Part shown: one piece after another, positions 62,298 to 64,000 of the stretch
Layout of the letters: each line of letters starts with the position of its first letter
Numbering within the stretch: the first letter of the stretch is position 1
Source: Paenibacillus piri
GTDB lineage: Bacteria; Bacillota; Bacilli; Paenibacillales; NBRC-103111
Direction: 5' to 3'
Length of the DNA: 64,000 bases
Assembly: GCF_004354045.1 (NCBI RefSeq)
Contig: NZ_SMRT01000001.1
Span: 992,001 to 1,056,000 of the forward strand
Position numbers and translations under genes: made by a program
Notes under the pieces: generated by a model
Databases searched by the model: none
What the model was told of the DNA's origin: nothing
The model's input: only the letters and a program-made list of their open reading frames with translations

Positions 62298-62412
62298 ATC
62301 GGATTACGATTTTATCGGGTTAAGACCCCAACCTCCAAGGTGGGCCTTGAATCAGGTGGGGTAGAGTCCCCATCAGATTCCCCGATGTTCAGCAAAGCTG
62401 AACGAGTTCACT
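62298..62412. repeat. Structured dispersed repeat A, copy 2
   Basis: 115 bp, about 95% identical to 1297-1412 and in the same orientation, with the same three hairpins. The flanks differ completely from copy 1, giving sharp edges at ATCGGATTACGA on the left and GAGTTCACT on the right. It fills most of the gap between phoU and the EAL-GGDEF gene. Confidence 0.8.
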
Positions 62413-62532
62413 GGTCCTCATGGCGGCTTTACATAAACTTAAAAAAACGCAAGAGGGACTTTTTACACTGGGTTAAATTTCCTATGCTATAGTTAAATCT
62501 GACCATCAAATTTGACTGAAGTAGGGATGAAC

Positions 62533-64000
62533 ATGGCGGCTGATCAGGAGATGAATCGGAGTATGAAGAGGGATGAAGAGCACGCTTTTGCCCGCGAGCA
62601 GTTTCTGCAATTACTTCGGCACAAACAAATCCATACCGTCTACCAACCTATCGTATCTTTGAAAGACGGCATCATTGCGGGCTATGAGGCGCTGACCCGG
62701 GTGCCGGAAGACAGCGGCTTCGAGTCTCCTGTCCGGCTGTTCGAGTATGCGGAGAAGGAAGGTCTGATATACCCGCTGGACAGGCTGGCTCGGGAGACGG
62801 CCATTCGCAACTCACTGGCCATGGGCGGTCGCGAGCTGCTGTTTATTAACATTCCCGCGGCCAGTTTGCAGGACCCGCAGTTTGCAGCAGGGAAAACGAT
62901 CGAGCTGCTGCGGGACCGGGGACTTAAGCCTGAGCATGTCGTGTTTGAAATTACGGAGCGCAGCTCCATTCACGATTTTGCAGCGGCCAAGCAGGTGCTT
63001 GAGCATTACCGCAGCCAAGGGTACCGGATCGCCATCGACGATGCCGGGGCCGGATACTCGTCGCTGCAGGCGATTGCGGAGCTTCATCCGGATTTCATTA
63101 AAGTGGACCGTTCATTGGTGCAGGACATTCATCTTCATAAAACGAAAGAGTATATGATGGAAACGTTCGTAGCCTTCGCCGGGAAGCTTCATATCGAAGT
63201 GATAGCCGAAGGGATCGAATGCGAGGAGGAGCTGCTGTTTTTAACGCGGATGGGCGTGCATTACGGGCAAGGTTATCTGCTTGGCAAGCCGGGTACGGAA
63301 AAAGCGGATGTCGCGCCCGGGTTGATTCAGCAAATTGTGCAGCAGCGGAAGCTTCACGACTACGCGGGGAGCGCCTGGGCGATCGAGGATTTGACCACCC
63401 CGATCCAAAAGTTCGACCGGAAAACGCTCATTTCGGAGGTGGCCAATTATTTTAAGAAAAACGGCCAAGCGGCCGGAGCCGCGGTTGTTTCCGATGAGGT
63501 GCCGGTAGGCTTGATCATGCGTGAACGGCTGTTTCAGCAGCTCGCGGGTCAATACGGGTTTTCGTTATTCTGGAACCGGACGATCGATCAGGTCATGGAC
63601 GACGGCCCATTGATCGTGGACGAGCATATGCCGGTCGAAACCGTATCCCAGCTGGCGACCTCGCGGGATACGAACCTGTATGATCTGGTGCTCATTACGA
63701 GCGATGGCAGGCTGGCGGGAGCCGCTTCGATCCGCTCCATTCTCGAATACATCACGAATGCAAGAATGGAGACGGCCAAAGTGGCGAGCCCGTTGACCGG
63801 TTTGCCGGGCAATCTCCAAATTCACCGCGAGCTGAACAAGCGTCTGCAGGAAAATAAACGGTTTTCCGCGATATATGCCGACCTGGACTATTTCAAATGG
63901 TTTAACGATCGTTACGGGTTTCAAAAGGGCGATCAGCTCATCCAATATACCGCCGATGTCATTCAGCAGGCCATCGTCGTTTGCGGCAGACCGTTTGATT
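62533..64000 (+). CDS. EAL-GGDEF cyclic-di-GMP protein with a middle CBS-like region, 3' end outside window
   Basis: ATG 62533 (MAADQEMNRSMKRD) follows TAGGG at 8 bp; ATG 62527 is possible. 489 codons to the window edge without a stop. EAL domain at about 30-265 with catalytic motifs YEALTR, EITERSSI, IAIDDAGAGYSSLQ, KVDRSL and EGIECEEEL, so the phosphodiesterase site looks intact. A CBS-like region at about 270-410 (LTTPIQKFDRKTLISEVANY). GGDEF domain begins near 415 (DLDYFKWFNDRYGFQKGD); its active-site motif lies outside the window. A c-di-GMP turnover or sensing enzyme of the GGDEF/EAL/CBS type. Confidence 0.88.
   Translation, partial: MAADQEMNRSMKRDEEHAFAREQFLQLLRHKQIHTVYQPIVSLKDGIIAGYEALTRVPEDSGFESPVRLFEYAEKEGLIYPLDRLARETAIRNSLAMGGRELLFINIPAASLQDPQFAAGKTIELLRDRGLKPEHVVFEITERSSIHDFAAAKQVLEHYRSQGYRIAIDDAGAGYSSLQAIAELHPDFIKVDRSLVQDIHLHKTKEYMMETFVAFAGKLHIEVIAEGIECEEELLFLTRMGVHYGQGYLLGKPGTEKADVAPGLIQQIVQQRKLHDYAGSAWAIEDLTTPIQKFDRKTLISEVANYFKKNGQAAGAAVVSDEVPVGLIMRERLFQQLAGQYGFSLFWNRTIDQVMDDGPLIVDEHMPVETVSQLATSRDTNLYDLVLITSDGRLAGAASIRSILEYITNARMETAKVASPLTGLPGNLQIHRELNKRLQENKRFSAIYADLDYFKWFNDRYGFQKGDQLIQYTADVIQQAIVVCGRPFD

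Noticed and set aside
62196..62492. 98-codon frame across repeat A copy 2, similar to a frame across copy 1
   Set aside because: The similarity comes from the repeated DNA itself; no ribosome site, and an indel between copies breaks a common frame at the left edge.

Overview
The window looks like chromosome of a spore-former of the Paenibacillaceae (Paenibacillus/Cohnella type, Bacillota). The support is indirect: YesM/YesN-type two-component sensors beside CUT1 sugar ABC transporters, AGGAGG-type ribosome sites with many TTG and GTG starts, CcpA-type cre sites, B. subtilis-style PhoP boxes, and a DUF5696/NHL-Yip1/double-transporter cluster of the kind I know from Paenibacillus. I see no rRNA, tRNA, CRISPR array, prophage or intact transposase.

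Layout. 1-2.6 kb: D-amino-acid catabolism on the minus strand (N-acyl-D-amino-acid deacylase, cut by the window edge, and a D-threonine aldolase/D-serine dehydratase-like enzyme) behind a promoter covered by a perfect cre. 2.8-5.2 kb: an alpha/beta esterase and a ferritin-like protein. 5.3-14.9 kb: a carbohydrate uptake block with an AraC regulator, YesM kinase, YesN regulator, lipoprotein binding protein, two permeases, a second AraC regulator and a PhyH dioxygenase. 15.1-18 kb: a TrpXYZ-like (COG2984/COG4120) importer. 18.5-22.9 kb: two flavin-dependent monooxygenases of the NtaA/SnaA and SsuD types and an aldo/keto reductase, with unusual leaders and a 40-bp tandem repeat. 23-38.5 kb: a long plus-strand operon with one MsmX-type ATPase, two complete permease pairs, two binding proteins (one a 1021-residue fusion), an NHL/Yip1 membrane protein, a DUF5696 glycosidase-like protein and a third NtaA-type monooxygenase. 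38.5-45 kb: a TetR/VOC pair, a flavoprotein, an NfsA/NfrA-type nitroreductase, a HAD phosphatase, a pentapeptide-repeat protein and an MFS transporter. 45.3-47.7 kb: a binding-protein remnant and two hydroxyacid dehydrogenases, the second broken by an in-frame TAG. 48-57.3 kb: a membrane AraC sensor, a hybrid kinase with two kinase modules, a ClC transporter and a chemoreceptor. 57.5-62.2 kb: pstS-pstC-pstA-pstB-phoU with PhoP boxes. 62.5 kb to the end: an EAL-GGDEF protein, cut by the window edge.

How it fits together. Most of the window is nutrient scavenging: sugars and oligosaccharides, D-amino acids, phosphate, and probably organosulfur compounds. Three FMNH2-dependent monooxygenases need a flavin reductase. 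The nitroreductase at 41 kb could supply it, and its leader carries the same small hairpin-plus-terminator motif as the leaders of two of the monooxygenases, which hints at shared control.

The most unusual signal is non-coding. There is a recurrent CCRG-4nt-CYGG-AGA hairpin fused to intrinsic terminators (four places, with a compensatory base change), a foldable dispersed repeat (five copies, three directly after such terminators), two further structured dispersed repeats (two copies each), a 40-bp tandem array, and a 12-bp tandem repeat in frame ahead of a permease gene.
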